Shown piece by piece: positions 23,561 to 36,100 of a DNA stretch of 64,000 nucleotides. The translations under genes were made by a program, and so were the position numbers. The notes under the pieces were generated by a model. That model worked only from the letters and a program-made list of their open reading frames with translations, was not told the DNA's origin and made no database searches. Positions within the stretch are counted from its first letter, which is position 1, and each line of letters starts with the position of its first letter. The stretch is taken from the NCBI RefSeq assembly GCF_003255815.1, contig NC_037674.1, positions 5,123,622-5,187,621 on the forward strand. Reading direction: 5' to 3'. The DNA is from Theropithecus gelada (Eukaryota > Chordata > Mammalia > Primates > Cercopithecidae).

Positions 23561-24120
23561 AGGAGTTCCCTCCCCTTGAATGTGACCAGGATCTGTGAAA
23601 ATAGTGGGATAGCCACTCCTGTGACTAGGTTATGTGGCAGACTAGAGCAAGATTCTCCTGATGCTTTTGAAGAAGTCCGCTGCCATTCTGTGAGAGTGTC
23701 ACGGGCTGGGGCATGAGCCTTTAAATAGCTGAGAGCAACCCCTGGTCAGCAGCCGGTGAGAAAACGGGCCCTCAGTCCTACAATCACAAGGAACTAAATT
23801 CTGCCAATAACCTGAATGAACTTGCAAGAGGACTGTGAGTCCCTTGATTCAGCTTGGTGAGCCCCCGAGCAGAGGACACAGCTAACCTGTACTAGGAAAG
23901 TATAAAACACATGCATGGGAATGATACATTTCAGCTTTAAGGATAATTGTCACACTTCTGGGAACGAAGGGAAAGAAATGTATTAAGACTTTCGATTTCT
24001 TTAAAAAAATAAGATCAGAAGCAAATATGGCAAAATGTTAATATTTTGTGGTGGGTACATAGGTGTTGAGCATGCCCTTTGTTCTGAGTTCAAAATACTT
24101 CATAATTAACATTAAATGCA

Positions 24121-24755
24121 AGCCAGGCACAGTGGCTCATGCCTATAATCCCAGCACTTCGGGAGGTGAAGGTGGGAGGGTGGCTTGAGGCCAGGAGTGG
24201 TTCGAGACCAGCCTGGCCAACATAGAGAAAGTCTGTCTCTATCAAAAAAAAAAAAAAAAAAATCTGGGCATGGTGGCTCACACCTGTTATCCCAGCAATT
24301 TGGGAGCCTGAAGCCAGTGGATCACAAGGTCAGAAGTTCAAGACCAGCCTGACCAACATGGTGAAACTCCATCTCTACTAAAAATACAAAAATTAGCTGG
24401 GTGTGGTGGCGGGTGCCTGTAATCCCAGCTACTCAGGAGGCTAAGGCAGGGGAATTGTTTGCACCTGGGAGGCAGAGGTTGCAGTGAGCTGTGATCGCAC
24501 TACTGCACTCCAGCCTGGGCAACAGAGCGAGACTCCATCTCAAAACAAAAACAAACAAAATATATATATATACACACAAAAGAAATTAGCCAGACATGGT
24601 GGCACGCACCTGTAGTCCCAGCCACTTGGAAGGCTGAGGCTTGAGAATCACTTTAACCTCAGAGGCAGAGGTTGCAGTCAGCTGAGATCACACCACTGCA
24701 CTCCAGCCTGGGCGACAGAGTGAGACTCTGTCTAATAAATCAATAAATAAATGCA
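24121..24755 (+). repeat. Three Alu pieces in tandem
   Basis: A left monomer ending in an A-run lies at 24121-24260. A full Alu follows at about 24263-24560, ending in a (CAAA)n and (TA)n tail. A right-hand fragment lies at about 24583-24755. All are in sense orientation, which suggests an Alu inserted into the middle of an older one. Confidence 0.9.
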
Positions 24756-24949
24756 AAAGATCCGAGTTGAGGAGGAAAGAGGTATCAAGGAAGGTTTTGT
24801 GGAGGTGACTTTTGAGCTGAGTCTTAAGTGACTTAAACATGAGACAATAAGGGAGGGAAGAAGGACATTTCAGGTATGAGAAATAAGGAGTAAACCGCGG
24901 AAACAACCTAATATCTGTCAGCCAATGAATGGATAACAGAAATGTCATT

Positions 24950-25095
24950 CAGATTGTCTCCAACTTACGATGGTTCAACATGAGATTCTTTGGCTTTAGA
25001 ATAGATTTATCAAGGTAGTAAATCCATTTTCAACTTATGATATTTTCAACTTAAGATGGGTTTATCAGGACACAGTTAAGTTGAGGAACACCTGT
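24950..25095. repeat. Tigger/MER2-like DNA transposon fragment
   Basis: 'tccaacttacgatggttcaac' and 'tattttcaacttaagatgggtttatcagga' match a common pogo/Tigger-type nonautonomous DNA element. The subfamily is uncertain. A pure A-run follows at about 25112-25133. Confidence 0.55.
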
Positions 25096-25511
25096 GTATC
25101 ATACAATTTGGCAAAAAAAAAAAAAAAAAAAAAGGAATGAGTGCAGGTCCACTCCACAACATGAATGCACCTTGAAAACATTAAGCAAAGTGACAGAAGC
25201 CAGATACAAAAGGCCACGTATTGCATGACAAATTTTTCACAAAATTTTTGGTTTCAAGGGACCAAACTTGAATACTATACCTTCATGTTCTCAGAATCAG
25301 GGAACTTAAATAAAACTTCAGTTGCCTGACAAGGACTACATCAAAGTGAAAAGCCGTGGGAAAGAACTAGAAAGTATAATTTTGACCCTAGTTCTGTAAA
25401 GTTTCCTTATGCCACAGATAATACACATCCCCATTCCTGCCAAATTCCTTCCCTCATCTCCGTCTGTGGTCTCGATTCCATAAATAGGAGAAGGGCATGC
25501 ATTTGCTTTAG

Positions 25512-25516
25512 GTAGG

Positions 25517-25552
<36 letters not shown>

Positions 25553-25553
25553 G
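25512..25553. repeat. (GATA)n microsatellite
   Basis: Two GGTA units followed by about nine GATA units. Tetranucleotide repeats of this length are commonly length-variable. Confidence 0.97.
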
Positions 25554-26155
25554 ACAAAGATGGAGACACAGATGGAGATAAGAGACAGATGTGCAGAAGA
25601 TAAGTTCTGTGTAAATTAGTGTCAACATCAAAGTGGTACACCTACATCTATTCTAAAGAGAAAAGCATACCTCAAGGAAATTGACTTAAATATATGCAGA
25701 GAAAAAGTTTAAGCTGAAAGCTACTGCCCTCTTATATGAGACACTTGAAGAAATTACTTGGGGGGGCAAGTGAGAAAATGGAGAGAGGTAGCTCAGAGGA
25801 TACAAAGTAGCAGATATGTAGGATGAACAAGTCTAGAAATATAATGTACAACATGAGAAATATAGGTAATAAAATTGTGCTGTATTTGGGATTCACACTA
25901 AATGAGATTTTAAGCTCCTCTTGCCACCAAAACAAAAAGAAAATGGGTAACTATGTGAGTTGAAGGATACGTTAATTTGCTTCACTGCAGTAATCTTTTA
26001 ACCATCTATATATATCCCATAAAATCATGTTGTATACCTTAAATATACAGAATACAATTTATTTAAAATAAAAAACTACTTCAATATTTTCTGCATTTTT
26101 AATATGCTCACTCAAAGAAAGTATTAATTTGCATCTTTGATATTAAACAGATATA

Positions 26156-26169
26156 CACGTGTGTGTGTA

Positions 26170-26202
<33 letters not shown>

Positions 26203-26203
26203 A
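26156..26203. repeat. (GT)n(AT)n microsatellite
   Basis: An alternating GT run passes into an AT run just upstream of an Alu. Confidence 0.95.
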
Positions 26204-26212
26204 GTTATAGTT

Positions 26213-26722
26213 TTGGCCAGGTGCAACAGCTGACACCTGTAATCTCAGCACTTTGGGAGAAAAAGGCAGAAGGATTGCTTGAGGCCAGGAGTTTGAGATC
26301 AGCCTGGGCAACATAGCAAGACCCTATCTCTACAAACTTTTTTTAACAAAATTAGCCAGAGGTGATGGTATGCACTTGTAGTCCCAGATACTTGGGAGGC
26401 TGAGGCAGAGGATCCCTTGAGCCCAGGAGTTCAAAGCTGCAATGAGCTATTACTGTGCCACTGGATTCCAGTCTGAGCAACAGAGCAAGATCTTGTGTCA
26501 AAAAAAAAAATTTCTTGTAATCCCAGCGCTTTGGGAGGCCGAAGCAGGTGGATCACAAGGTCAGGGGATCGAGACCACCCTGGCTAACACGGTGAAACCC
26601 CGTCTCTACTAAAAATTAAAAAAAAAAAAAATTAGCCGAGCATGGTGGCAGGTGCCTGTAATCCCAGCTACTTGAGAGGCTGAGGCAGGAGAAGGGCATG
26701 AACCCATCTCAAAAAAAATTGA
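26213..26722 (+). repeat. Old Alu plus partial younger Alu
   Basis: An AluJ-like sense copy spans about 26213-26510. It is followed by a 5'- and 3'-trimmed Alu at about 26515-26722 that starts inside the left monomer and jumps to the terminal 'catctcaaaaaaaa'. Confidence 0.9.
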
Positions 26723-26884
26723 TAATTAAAGATAAATAGTTATAGTTTTATGAACCATGACTGCAACTGAGGGAAAATTCTGTAATTGGCAAAATGAATT
26801 CTGCCTGCTTGCAAAACTTCTGACTAATAATGAATAATAGGAAGCCCAAATTAGAGGATCCATATCAGTTAAAAAGTTTTTCCA

Positions 26885-27010
26885 AATAAGAGTGACTGAA
26901 TTCTCAGAGTTAAAAGATTGGGTTCAAATCAAAGACTTGTGAGATCTTGAATAAATTACTTAATCCCTCTGTGACTCACTGTTCTCAAATGTAAATGAAG
27001 ACAATTTGTA
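26885..27010 (+). repeat. MIR SINE
   Basis: 'gggttcaaatcaaagacttgtgagatcttg' followed by 'aaattacttaatccctctgtg' is the MIR core. Confidence 0.7.
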
Positions 27011-27237
27011 ACCCCAAAAAAATAAAAATGAAAAAGTTTTCTCTAAGATTGCAAATCCTAAGGATAATTTCATTTTAATATCAGTCACCATTTAGTGTGG
27101 ATACACCAAAATGCAGACTAATTTTCCTTCTGTTTAAGGTCCACACAAAAATATTCTCAATAAAATGTATTTGTGTGTCAACTTTTGCTCCTGAGGCTTC
27201 ATCGTTTTTTTGGTTAAAAAAAAAAAAAAAAAAAGCA

Positions 27238-27435
27238 CTAGACCGGGCAAAGTGGCCCATGCCTGTGATCTCTCTTAGGGAGGCCAAGGCAGGTGGACAG
27301 GGAGAACGTCTGTCGAGAAGAGGCTCCTAGACCCGGTTCTGCCTCTACTTGCTGGGGGTCCTTGCGAAAGTTGCTTCCCCTCTTTGGTCTCAGTTTCCTC
27401 AGCTGAGAAATGGGGGAGGGGGCCAAATGGTCGAA
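27238..27435 (+). repeat. Alu start fragment and MIR fragment
   Basis: A short Alu 5' piece ('gaccgggcaaagtggcccatgcctg') lies at about 27240-27300. It is followed by a MIR-like stretch at about 27330-27425 ('cggttctgcctctacttgctgg', 'tcagtttcctcagctgagaaatggg'). Confidence 0.65.
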
Positions 27436-27439
27436 GGTT

Positions 27440-29449
27440 CTGTGAACCTCCAAGTCAGAGCCCGTAGCTGGTGGTCAAGATGAGGGAGAGGACCTCAGGG
27501 TCAGCCGAATGCCTGAGAGGCAGGACAGGCCCAAAGGTGAGCAACCTGAGCACATCAGGTGGGCTCAGAGCTGGTGCATGAGCCCCACAGCCTGCAGAGC
27601 ATCCCTGGACTCAGGAGCCCGCTCGCACCAGCCCGGTGGGACTTCAGAGATGTGGGTCCAGCCTCTCCTACTATTGCAGGGCTGGGGGCTGGGAGCTGCA
27701 GATTCTTACTCCATAACTGCCTTAGACATGCCAAATGGGCTGGGGCAAGACACACCCCTCTCTATGAAATGAGCAGTCAGTCCAAATAGATGCACTAAAG
27801 AAGGGCTGTGGGATGGACCCAGCTGTAGCCTGGGCTACAGACAGGCTTCCAGGGTACTCAAGCAGCTGGCCTCTGGGGTAGCAGCCCCGGGTGTGAGAGG
27901 CAGGACTCAGATTCTAGGCCAAGCCTCCACAGGAAGGTCATGTCCCCTCTGGAGTGCCCAGGCACTCTGCAGGAGGGGCAGCAGGCAAGAGGTGCGCTAG
28001 GAGCACGTTTCACAAGGTGCCCAATATTGCATCTGCTCAGATGGGCAGCAAGTTGGAAAGTGGATGCAGTAGGCACGGTGGCGGCTGCTCCCCACAGCCA
28101 GGAGTCCAGCCCAGCACCACCTGAGTCTGCCTCAGTCCTGCTCAATTGGGTCATCCATGTTCTGGTCCCTCTGGTCCCACCCACAGAGGGAGGGCTTTGG
28201 GGCGACCAGGTGAGCTGGTCCTTGTGGGAGGATGTAACCGACTCCTGAGCCTGGCGAGCCAGGAAGCCCCTCGCCAGCATCCCCAACCCCACCTCTCCAG
28301 GCCCCTCATTCCCTGATCCTCCCATCCGCTCCCCTGCCCCAGCAGTTTCCTCTGCTCACGCTCATCTCTTTTCCTGCTCCTAGGCTCGCCTGGTCACGTG
28401 TTCTTCACTCTCCTCTGAGTCTCCCTCTTTCCAAGCCGCCTCCACTCTGCTTGACACATTCTCCTTTAAGACACCAGAGTACACAAGCTCAAGTCCCTGC
28501 ACCTCACCTTTACTCCCAGACATGGGAGGGAGATGACATGAAGAACCAAACGCAACTCGGCAAGAGATCTGGGGTATGCAGAGGGGCAGATCTGAGGCTG
28601 TGGAAGCTCCAGGAGCTCCCTGCAGGAGGCTGCATTTCAGCTGGCTATTGAATGTGGCTCTGAGCTGACACCTCTCCTTGAAGCTCCAGACCAGGAGCCA
28701 GCTGCCAGCTGGACCCTCCATTTGGTGTCTCGGAGAAACCTTGCACTCTGTGGGTCTAACTCTGAACCCAGAAAAGCTCCGCATCTCAGTCCTGTCTCTT
28801 CTTAGGGAAAGCACCACCTCAGACCCAGTTCTGCACCACACCCACATTTGAGTCAGGGCCTCCTGCCCCGCACTGTGAGCACTTTGGATAAGCCAGTGCC
28901 GAGGGGGAAAGAGCTCTGAATGCCAAACCATGAGTTTCAACTCCACCTCCAGCTCTGAGAGCTGTGGGCAGGGAAGAGCCCTAGTCCAGTGTGCTGTAGA
29001 AAGACCAGTCTGTCACTGTATGGCACATAGATGGTGGGGGCAGAATGCAGGTGGAGAGAACAGAAAGTGGACAGGGCGGGGGAGGCAGGATCATGGCTGT
29101 AGCTGTGGAGATGGGAGGACAGACAGGACTTGGTGGCCACTTGGATGAACTGAGGGAGGAGTCTGGAAGAGACAACCAGTTTTGTATCAGATGTGTAGAG
29201 CGTGGGATGCTGTTCACTGATCGAGGGAGGAGGAGGAGGAAGAGGTATGGCATGGGAGGAGGTAGCTGAGCTCTGTCATGAATGTCATTTGAAGTCCCCA
29301 GGGAGAGCCAGGCCCACCAGCGCCTTCACTGCTTCAGCCGGCCCTTGGGGTGCCTGTGCTCCCTGGCCCTCTCGGCTCCCGCTTCATAGCTGTCAGCTGC
29401 AGTGGGGGACAGTTGCCCAAGGGCCCAGCATGTCTGTGTGTTTAGCCAG
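27440..29449. other. GC-richer low-repeat segment upstream of the CHRNB4-like exon
   Basis: Alus stop here for about 3.7 kb and base composition rises. Open frames of up to 188 codons occur on both strands, but they match nothing I know and look like chance frames in GC-rich intronic DNA. I infer that this is duplicated non-coding DNA carried with the CHRNB4 exon. Confidence 0.5.
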
Positions 29450-29597
29450 GGGACTGCCATGTGGCCCATGCCGAGCAGAAGCTGATGGACGACCCTCTGA
29501 ACAAAACTCATTACAACAACCTGATCCACCCAGCCTCCAGCTCCTCACAGCTCATCTCCATCAAGACGGAGCTCTCCCTGGCCCAGTGCATCAGTTG
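29450..29597 (+). pseudogene. CHRNB4: CHRNB4 exon 2-like copy (nicotinic receptor beta-4)
   Basis: CHRNB4 encodes a subunit of neuronal nicotinic acetylcholine receptors in the plasma membrane. These 148 bases translate without a stop to GDCHVAHAEQKLMDDPLNKT, then HYNNLIHPASSSSQLISIK and TELSLAQCIS. This matches the start of the mature beta-4 extracellular domain, including the N-K-T glycosylation-type site. A CAG precedes it and GTAGGTGC follows it, so both splice borders look intact. I looked for the short exon 3 and exon 4 downstream to 31 kb and did not see them. It is an isolated exon from a genomic duplication; the receptor gene itself lies at 15q25. Beta-2 or alpha-3 paralogues fit less well from memory. 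Confidence 0.88.
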
Positions 29598-31044
29598 GTA
29601 GGTGCAGAGGACACGTGTGGCTCAGGCTCAGGTGAAGAGGCAGCTCATGCCCAAGCCCCAGGCAATCAGTGTCCAGAGGAATGAAATGACTAGAGTTGAT
29701 TTAGATTCACCAATACATGGCGGGGAGGCTGGAGGAGGGTCCATGAGGTTTATAGGTTTCCAATATTTAATGAAGTCATGGTTTTGTTAACAAAAAAGAA
29801 GTGAGGGTGGGAGCGGGATCACCACTGGCTAGGCAGCCAATGGGCCTGCATAGACTCTGGTCCACTGAGTCTCCAGCACGACCATAAGCTTCTCCTCCTC
29901 ATCCTCCCAGCCCCAGCCTACTCTCTCCCCCAGCTTGCTCAGCAGGTGACCTTACCGGCTCCCTACTTGTTGGGGGAAATAAGAACCAGACTGGGGGAAC
30001 TGATGGGTACAGAGGCCCAGGTGTAGGGGCAGGACCCAGGGCAGTGCAGCCCTTACTGAGCCAGGTGGGTGAGGGTCTGGAGAGTGGGCATGGCTGCTGC
30101 AGGCATGGAAAGGAGGCGCAGATGGCGGCACTCCCAGGGACCACCGTCAGGGTCTCCATATGTGGATGTGTGCAGAGGTGGGTGCTGAGGGAGGAGGTGC
30201 AGGGAATTTCTCATCTTCTCTCCACTGCCTCTGAGTTGGAGATATCAGAGGGAGCCATGGCCCAGTGTAAACTAACACAGTGTCCCCCCCACAGGGTTAG
30301 AAGCCCTCCCCTGGAAGCGGCTCTGAGGGGAGCAGTCACATGTGGAGAGTGCAGGGCGCTGTGTCCAGCCAGGGGAAGGAGGACACCAAGGGGGTTGCCC
30401 CTCCTCTGGCCAGGTGGCTGCCTTCTGACACACCAGCCTCTCTCTCTAGCACGGTGGCCCCCACACACCCAGCCTGTCAAACCTACAGCCCTCAAGAAGG
30501 CTTTGGCCAAATGAATGAACAGCTCGGTCTCCCAGGAGGAAGCACAGCTGAAGGATGCGGAGGGCAGTAGAGTTTATGCTCCGCCCCCTCTCTCCACAGT
30601 CGGACCGGAAAGAAGGGGGCTTTCAGCCAGGCTCTCCCAGGCTGGGGTCTGAGTGTCACTGTCCAGCTATTGGCCTCTTGCTCAACAGGTGAGCCCAGCT
30701 GCTCCTGTGCAGCCGCCACCCCGGTGAGGGTGAACCAGCCGGCGAGTGACATTTCTGATAGTTGGGGTTACAGGAAAGATTAGGCTGTGGGCTGCTGGGC
30801 CAGGAAACGGTGGTTATTTTCAGGGTTTATCTACTGAATTGACCAGGGAGGGTTATAGGTACAACCAGTTTAAAGATGGAAATTTTGAGAGAGCAGGCAG
30901 GGACTTAGTGCTGGGTAAGGCAAGCAGGCTTCTCAAAGCAGCTCTTTTGGGGAGGCCAGAATCCTGTACCAATATCCTCAGCACATTCATCAGCTGCTGG
31001 GGGAGTGCCGGACAGGGTTAAAGCACAGGAGAACTTTCTGGATG
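29598..31044. other. GC-richer segment downstream of the CHRNB4-like exon
   Basis: No further exon, RNA gene or clear repeat was recognised. It probably is part of the same duplicated intron. Confidence 0.45.
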
Positions 31045-31180
31045 ATAGGAATGTTCTATATCTTCAAAGGAGGTGGGATACATGGGTAATGCATTTGTTG
31101 AAATTCATCAAAATATATACCAGATCTGTGCATTTCACTGAAGATAAATTATACCTCAATTTTAAAACATTTTTTAAAAG
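31045..31180 (+). repeat. L1 3' tail fragment
   Basis: 'gggtaatgcatttgttgaaattcatc' and 'aaattatacctcaattttaaaa' are the end of an old L1 3' untranslated region. Confidence 0.6.
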
Positions 31181-31187
31181 AGATATG

Positions 31188-31490
31188 GGCCAGACGCAGT
31201 GGCTCACGCCTGTAATCCCAGCAGTTTGGGAGGCCGAGGCCGGTAGATCACCTGAGTCAGGAGCTCGAGAGCAGCCTGGAAAACATGGTGAAATCCTGTC
31301 TCCATTAAAAATACCAAAATTAGCCAGGCATGGGGACACAGGCCTGTAGTCCCAGCTGCTCAGGAGGCTGAGGCAGGAGAATTGCTTGAACCCAGTAGGC
31401 GGAGGTTACAGTGAGCAGAGATCACGCCACTGTACTGGAGCCTGGGCAACAGAGCGAGACTCTGTCTCAAAAGAAAAAAAAAACAGACAG
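31188..31490 (+). repeat. Alu SINE
   Basis: A full sense Alu runs from 'ggccagacgcagtggctcac' to 'gactctgtctcaaaag' and ends in an A-rich tail. It lies directly after the L1 tail. Confidence 0.95.
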
Positions 31491-32137
31491 ATAAAGGTTC
31501 CCAACTTTCACTAAAGGCAGAGTAGCTTGTTATAGATTAGCCGCCCCACAAAAGCAGTTAGAGAAACTGGACAAAAATGTGCCCCCACCACCAAAAACAA
31601 CTGTTTGAAGGTAATTGGAGACCTCAGTCAGAACTTGAGTGACCAGGCCTAGGAGGTGACCCCGACAGTCTGTAGTACTTTTCCCACATTGGAGATTGGT
31701 GAACAGTAGAGGGCTAAGAGGTTAAGAAACTGAGTCTGAAGTGGTGGTTAAGAGGCTGGAGAGCCTAGCTGAATGTTTGGCACTCACAGGGCTGAAATGA
31801 CCTCATGAGAATTTGGGTCCCAGTAAGGAGATGGGACCTTGGTGGGAACCCTGGAAGGGTCACCCCTAGGAGTCCAAATGAATAAAAAATAGGCCAGCTG
31901 TCACAAAAACTAAAACCTGCTTTGAACCAGCTTAGTTCCAAACTAGATGAAGGTGATCTGCGCTGACTCCAATTGTGTGCCATAAAGTCAAAGTCAATAT
32001 TCTCTGGAGGCAGATAAAAGTTTACTAGCAACGCCGTAAGACAAGACAAGACTAAATGAGAAAGAACAAGAAAAAAACCAATACAAACATACAAGAAAAA
32101 AACCAATAGAAACATACATGTAAGTAAGGAAGAAAGT
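31491..32137. other. Intergenic stretch, nothing recognised
   Basis: No exon or clear repeat family was seen between two Alus. Confidence 0.45.
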
Positions 32138-32405
32138 TTTTTTTTTTTTGGAGACGGAGTCTCGCTCTGTCACCCAGGCTTGAGTGCAGTGGCACGATCT
32201 CAGCTCACTGCAACCTCTGCCTCCCAGGTTCGAGCGATTCTCCTGCCTCAGCCTCCCAAGTAGCTGGGATTACAGGCATGCGCCACCATGCCCGGCTAAT
32301 TTTTGTATTGGCCAGGCTGGTCTGGAACTCCTGACCTCAGGTGGTCCATTCACCTCAGTCTCCCAAATTGCTGGGATTACAGGCATGAACCACTGTGCCT
32401 GACCA
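32138..32405 (-). repeat. Alu SINE with internal deletion
   Basis: An inverted Alu in which the 'ttttagtagagacggggtttcaccatgttg' portion has been lost ('tttttgtattggccaggctgg'). Confidence 0.93.
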
Positions 32406-32698
32406 ATATTTTGCCACAATTTAAAATAAATAATTTTTTTTTTTTTTCCAGGTTTGGGCTCAGACTATATTCTAAACAGTCACATGGCAGCTGACTCTTC
32501 TCCAGGCCTTGCTGCCGGGTTTTACATGTTTATTGTTTTTGCCTTCTTGTCATGTGCTCGGTAGATGGCAGCTTCCAGGTGCTCCTAAGGGGCCAGAAAA
32601 GAGAGTGAGAAGGCACGGAGGCTGCCAGGTCATCCCCCTCAGGGCCTCACCCTCATCAACTCCCTCAACTGGGTCTCCTGCAACTATTGGGGGGTCAC

Positions 32699-32859
32699 CT
32701 CGGCCACCGCTTTGCCCTGAGCTTCCTGCTGCTGCAGCTGGGCAGAGCCTCCTTCTCAGAGGCCAGCTGCTGATAGGCGGCCAGGTACTGCTGCAGGGGA
32801 CCCAGGGAATGGTCTCGCTGCTGCTGCAGACTCTGAGCCTCTTGGCTCTTCAGCTCCAC
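32699..32859 (-). pseudogene. Downstream golgin exon, decayed
   Basis: The minus strand gives VELKSQEAQSLQQQ, then LGPLQQYLAAYQQLASEKEA. After that, in another frame, comes QLQQQEAQGKAVAE followed by a GT donor. These are the coiled-coil exons that follow the repeat exon in GOLGA8- and GOLGA2-type golgins. A deletion of about ten codons together with a frame change inside the exon means it cannot continue the golgin frame. The upstream reading frame already stops at 33119. I infer that it is a leftover of the longer ancestral golgin 3' end. Confidence 0.75.
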
Positions 32860-33118
32860 CTGCAGGATAGGCGTCAGGGTAGGCAGTGGCTGGCTTCCAG
32901 ATTCTGGGCCCATAAACAGGGTGGCGAGGGCACAGTGGGGCTCTGTTATCTGTCCAGGCCTCTGGCCCCTGAACCCTTCCTCCAGGCCTAAGTGACTGCC
33001 TCCCTTGCCTAGAGGCCCATGCCTCCCTCCCCAGCCTCAAATCTCACACCCTTCTTCCCACCATTGAAGCTGTACGCCACAGACTGGTGGAAAAGCAGAG
33101 GGAGCCAACCACCATCTG

Positions 33119-36100
33119 CTAAGTTGCGGTGAGGTCGTTCTGTATGATCTCCAGGGTTTGCAACCACCTCCGCCTGCTCCCCCAAAGCTCGGCCTTCCGC
33201 CCCAGCTCCCCCAGCCTCTCCTCCAGCTCCTGCAGCCTCACCTCCTGCTTCTGCATCTTCTCCTCCTGCTGCCACAGCCTCGTTTCCTGCTCCCGTATCT
33301 TCTCCTCCTGCCTCTGCATCTTCTCCTCCTTCTCCCGCATCTTCTCCTCCTGCCTCCGCATCTTCTCCTCCTGCTCACGTATCTTTTGCTCCTTCTCCCA
33401 TATCATCTCCTCCTGCTCCCACATCTTCTTCTCCTGCTCCCGCATCATCTTCTCCTGCCTCCACATCTTCTCCTCCTGCTCCCCTAGCTTCTTCTCTTGC
33501 CTCCACATCTTTTCCTCCTGCTCCCACATCTTCTTCTCCTGCTCCCACAGCTTTTCTTCCTGCTCCCGCAGCATATCCTCCTTCTCCCCCAGCTTCTCCT
33601 CCTGCTCACACATCTTCTCCTCCTGCTCCCACAGCATATCCTCCTTCTCCCCCAGCTTCTCCTCCTGCTCACACATCTTCTCCTCCTGCTCCCGCATCAC
33701 CTCATCCTGCTCCCGTATTATCTCCTTCTGCTCCCGTATCTTCTCCTCCTGCCTCCATATCTTCTCCTCCTGCTCCCGTAGCTTCTCCTCCTGCCTCCAT
33801 ATCTTCTCCTTCTGCTCCCGTAGCTTCTCCTCCTGCCTCCGCATCTTCTCCTCCTGCTCCTGCCTATTCTTCTCCTGCTCCCATATATTCTCCTCCTGCT
33901 TGTGTATCTTATCCTCCTGCTCCCGTATCTTCTCCTCCTGATTGTGCATATTCTCCTTCTGCCCCTGTATCTTCTCCTCCTGCCTCCACATCTCCTGCTC
34001 CCGAATCTTCTCCTCCTGCTCCCGTATCTTCTGTTCCTGCTCCTGTATCTTCTCCTCCTGCTCATGCATCTTCACCTCCTGCCTCCAAATCTTCTCCGCC
34101 TGCTCCCACATCTTCTCTTCCTGCTCCCGCCTCTTCTCCTCCTTCTCCTGTGTCTTCTCCTCCTGCTCATGCATCTTCTCCTCCTGCCTCCAAATCTTCT
34201 CCTCCTGCTCCTGCCTCTTCTTCTCCTGCTCTTGTATCTTCTTCTTCTGCTCCTGTATCTTCTCCTCCTGCTCGTGCATCTTTTCCTCCTGCTCCCGTAT
34301 CTTCTCCTCCTGCCTCCACATCTTCTCTTCCTGCTCCTGCCTCTTCTTCTCCTGCTCCCGTATCTTCTCCTCCTGCTTGTGCAACTTCTCCTCCTGCTCC
34401 CTTATCTTCTCCTCCTGCTCATGCATCTTCTCCTCCTGCTCCCGTATCTTCTCCTCCTGCCTCCACATCTTCTCCTCCTGCTCCTGCCTCTTCTTCTCCT
34501 GCTCCCGTATCTTCTCCTCCTGCTTGTGCATCTTCTCCTCCTGCTCCCTTATCGTCTCCTCCTGCTCATGTATCTTCTCCTCCTGCTCCCTTATCGTCTC
34601 CTCCTGCTCACGCATCTTCTCCTCCTGCCTCCAAATCTTCTCTGCCTGCTTCCACATCTTCTCTTCCTGCTCCCGCCTCTTCTCCTCCTTCTCCTGTGTC
34701 TTCTCCTCCTGCTCATGCATCTTCTCCTCCTGCCTCCAAATCTTCTCCTCCTGCTCCTGCCTCTTCTTCTCCTGCTCTTGTATCTTCTTCTTCTGCTCCT
34801 GTATCTTCTCCTCCTGCTCGTGCATCTTCTCCTCCTGCTCCCGTATCTTCTCCTCCTGCCTCCACATCTTCTCCTCCTGCTCCTGCCTCTTCTTCTCCTG
34901 CTCCCGTATCTTCTCCTCCTGCTTGTGCATCTTCTCCTCCTGCTCCCTTATCGTCTCCTCCTGCTCATGTATCTTCTCCTCCTGCTCCCTTATCGTCTCC
35001 TCCTGCTCACGCATCTTCTCCTCCTGCCTCCAAATCTTCTCTGCCTGCTTCCACATCTTCTCTTCCTGCTCCCGCCTCTTCTCCTCCTTCTCCTGTGTCT
35101 TCTCCTCCTGCTCATGCATCTTCTCCTCCTGCCTCCAAATCTTCTCCTCCTGCTCCTGCCTCTTCTTCTCCTGCTCTTGTATCTTCTTCTTCTGCTCCTG
35201 TATCTTCTCCTCCTGCTCGTGCATCTTCTCCTCCTGCTCCCGTATCTTCTCCTCCTGCCTCCACATCTTCTCTTCCTGCTCCTGCCTCTTCTTCTCCTGC
35301 TCCCGTATCTTCTCCTCCTGCTTGTGCATCTTCTCCTCCTGCTCCCTTATCGTCTCCTCCTGCTCATGTATCTTCTCCTCCTGCTCCCTTATCGTCTCCT
35401 CCTGCTCACGCATCTTCTCCTCCTGCCTCCAAATCTTCTCTGCCTGCTTCCACATCTTCTCTTCCTGCTCCCGCCTCTTCTCCTCCTTCTCCTGTGTCTT
35501 CTCCTCCTGCTCATGCATCTTCTCCTCCTGCCTCCAAATCTTCTCCTCCTGCTCCTGCCTCTTCTTCTCCTGCTCTTGTATCTTCTTCTTCTGCTCCTGT
35601 ATCTTCTCCTCCTGCTCGTGCATCTTCTCCTCCTGCTCCCGTATCTTCTCTTCCTGCCTCCACATCTTCTCTTCCTGCTCCTGCCTCTTCTTCTCCTCCT
35701 CCCGTATCTTCTCCTCCTGCTTGTGCATCTTCTCCTCCTGTTCCCCTATCTTCTCCTCCTGCTCATGCATCTTCTTCTCCTGCTCCCGTATCTTCTTCTC
35801 CTGCCTCCACATCTTCTCCTCCTGCTCCTGCCTCTTCTCCTCCTGCTCTGGTATCTTCTCCTCCTGCTTGTGCATCTTCTTCTCCTGTTCCCTTATCTTC
35901 TCTTCCTGATCATGCATCTTCTCCTCCTGCTCCCGTATCTTCTCCTCTTGCCTCCAAATCTTCTCTTCCTGCTCCTGCCTCCTCTTCTCCTGCTCCCGTA
36001 TCTTCTCCTCCTGCTCATGTATCTTCTCCTCCTGCTCCCGTATCTTCTCCTCCTGCCTCCACATCTTCTCCTCCTGCTCCTGCCTCTTCTCTTCCTGCTC

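Noticed and set aside
28380..28946. 188-codon minus-strand frame near the CHRNB4-like exon
   Set aside because: It has no recognisable domain, shadows exist in other frames, and the region is GC-rich intron-like DNA. It could not be supported as a gene.
29202..29684. 160-codon frame overlapping the CHRNB4-like exon
   Set aside because: The true exon reads in a different frame; this one is a shadow.
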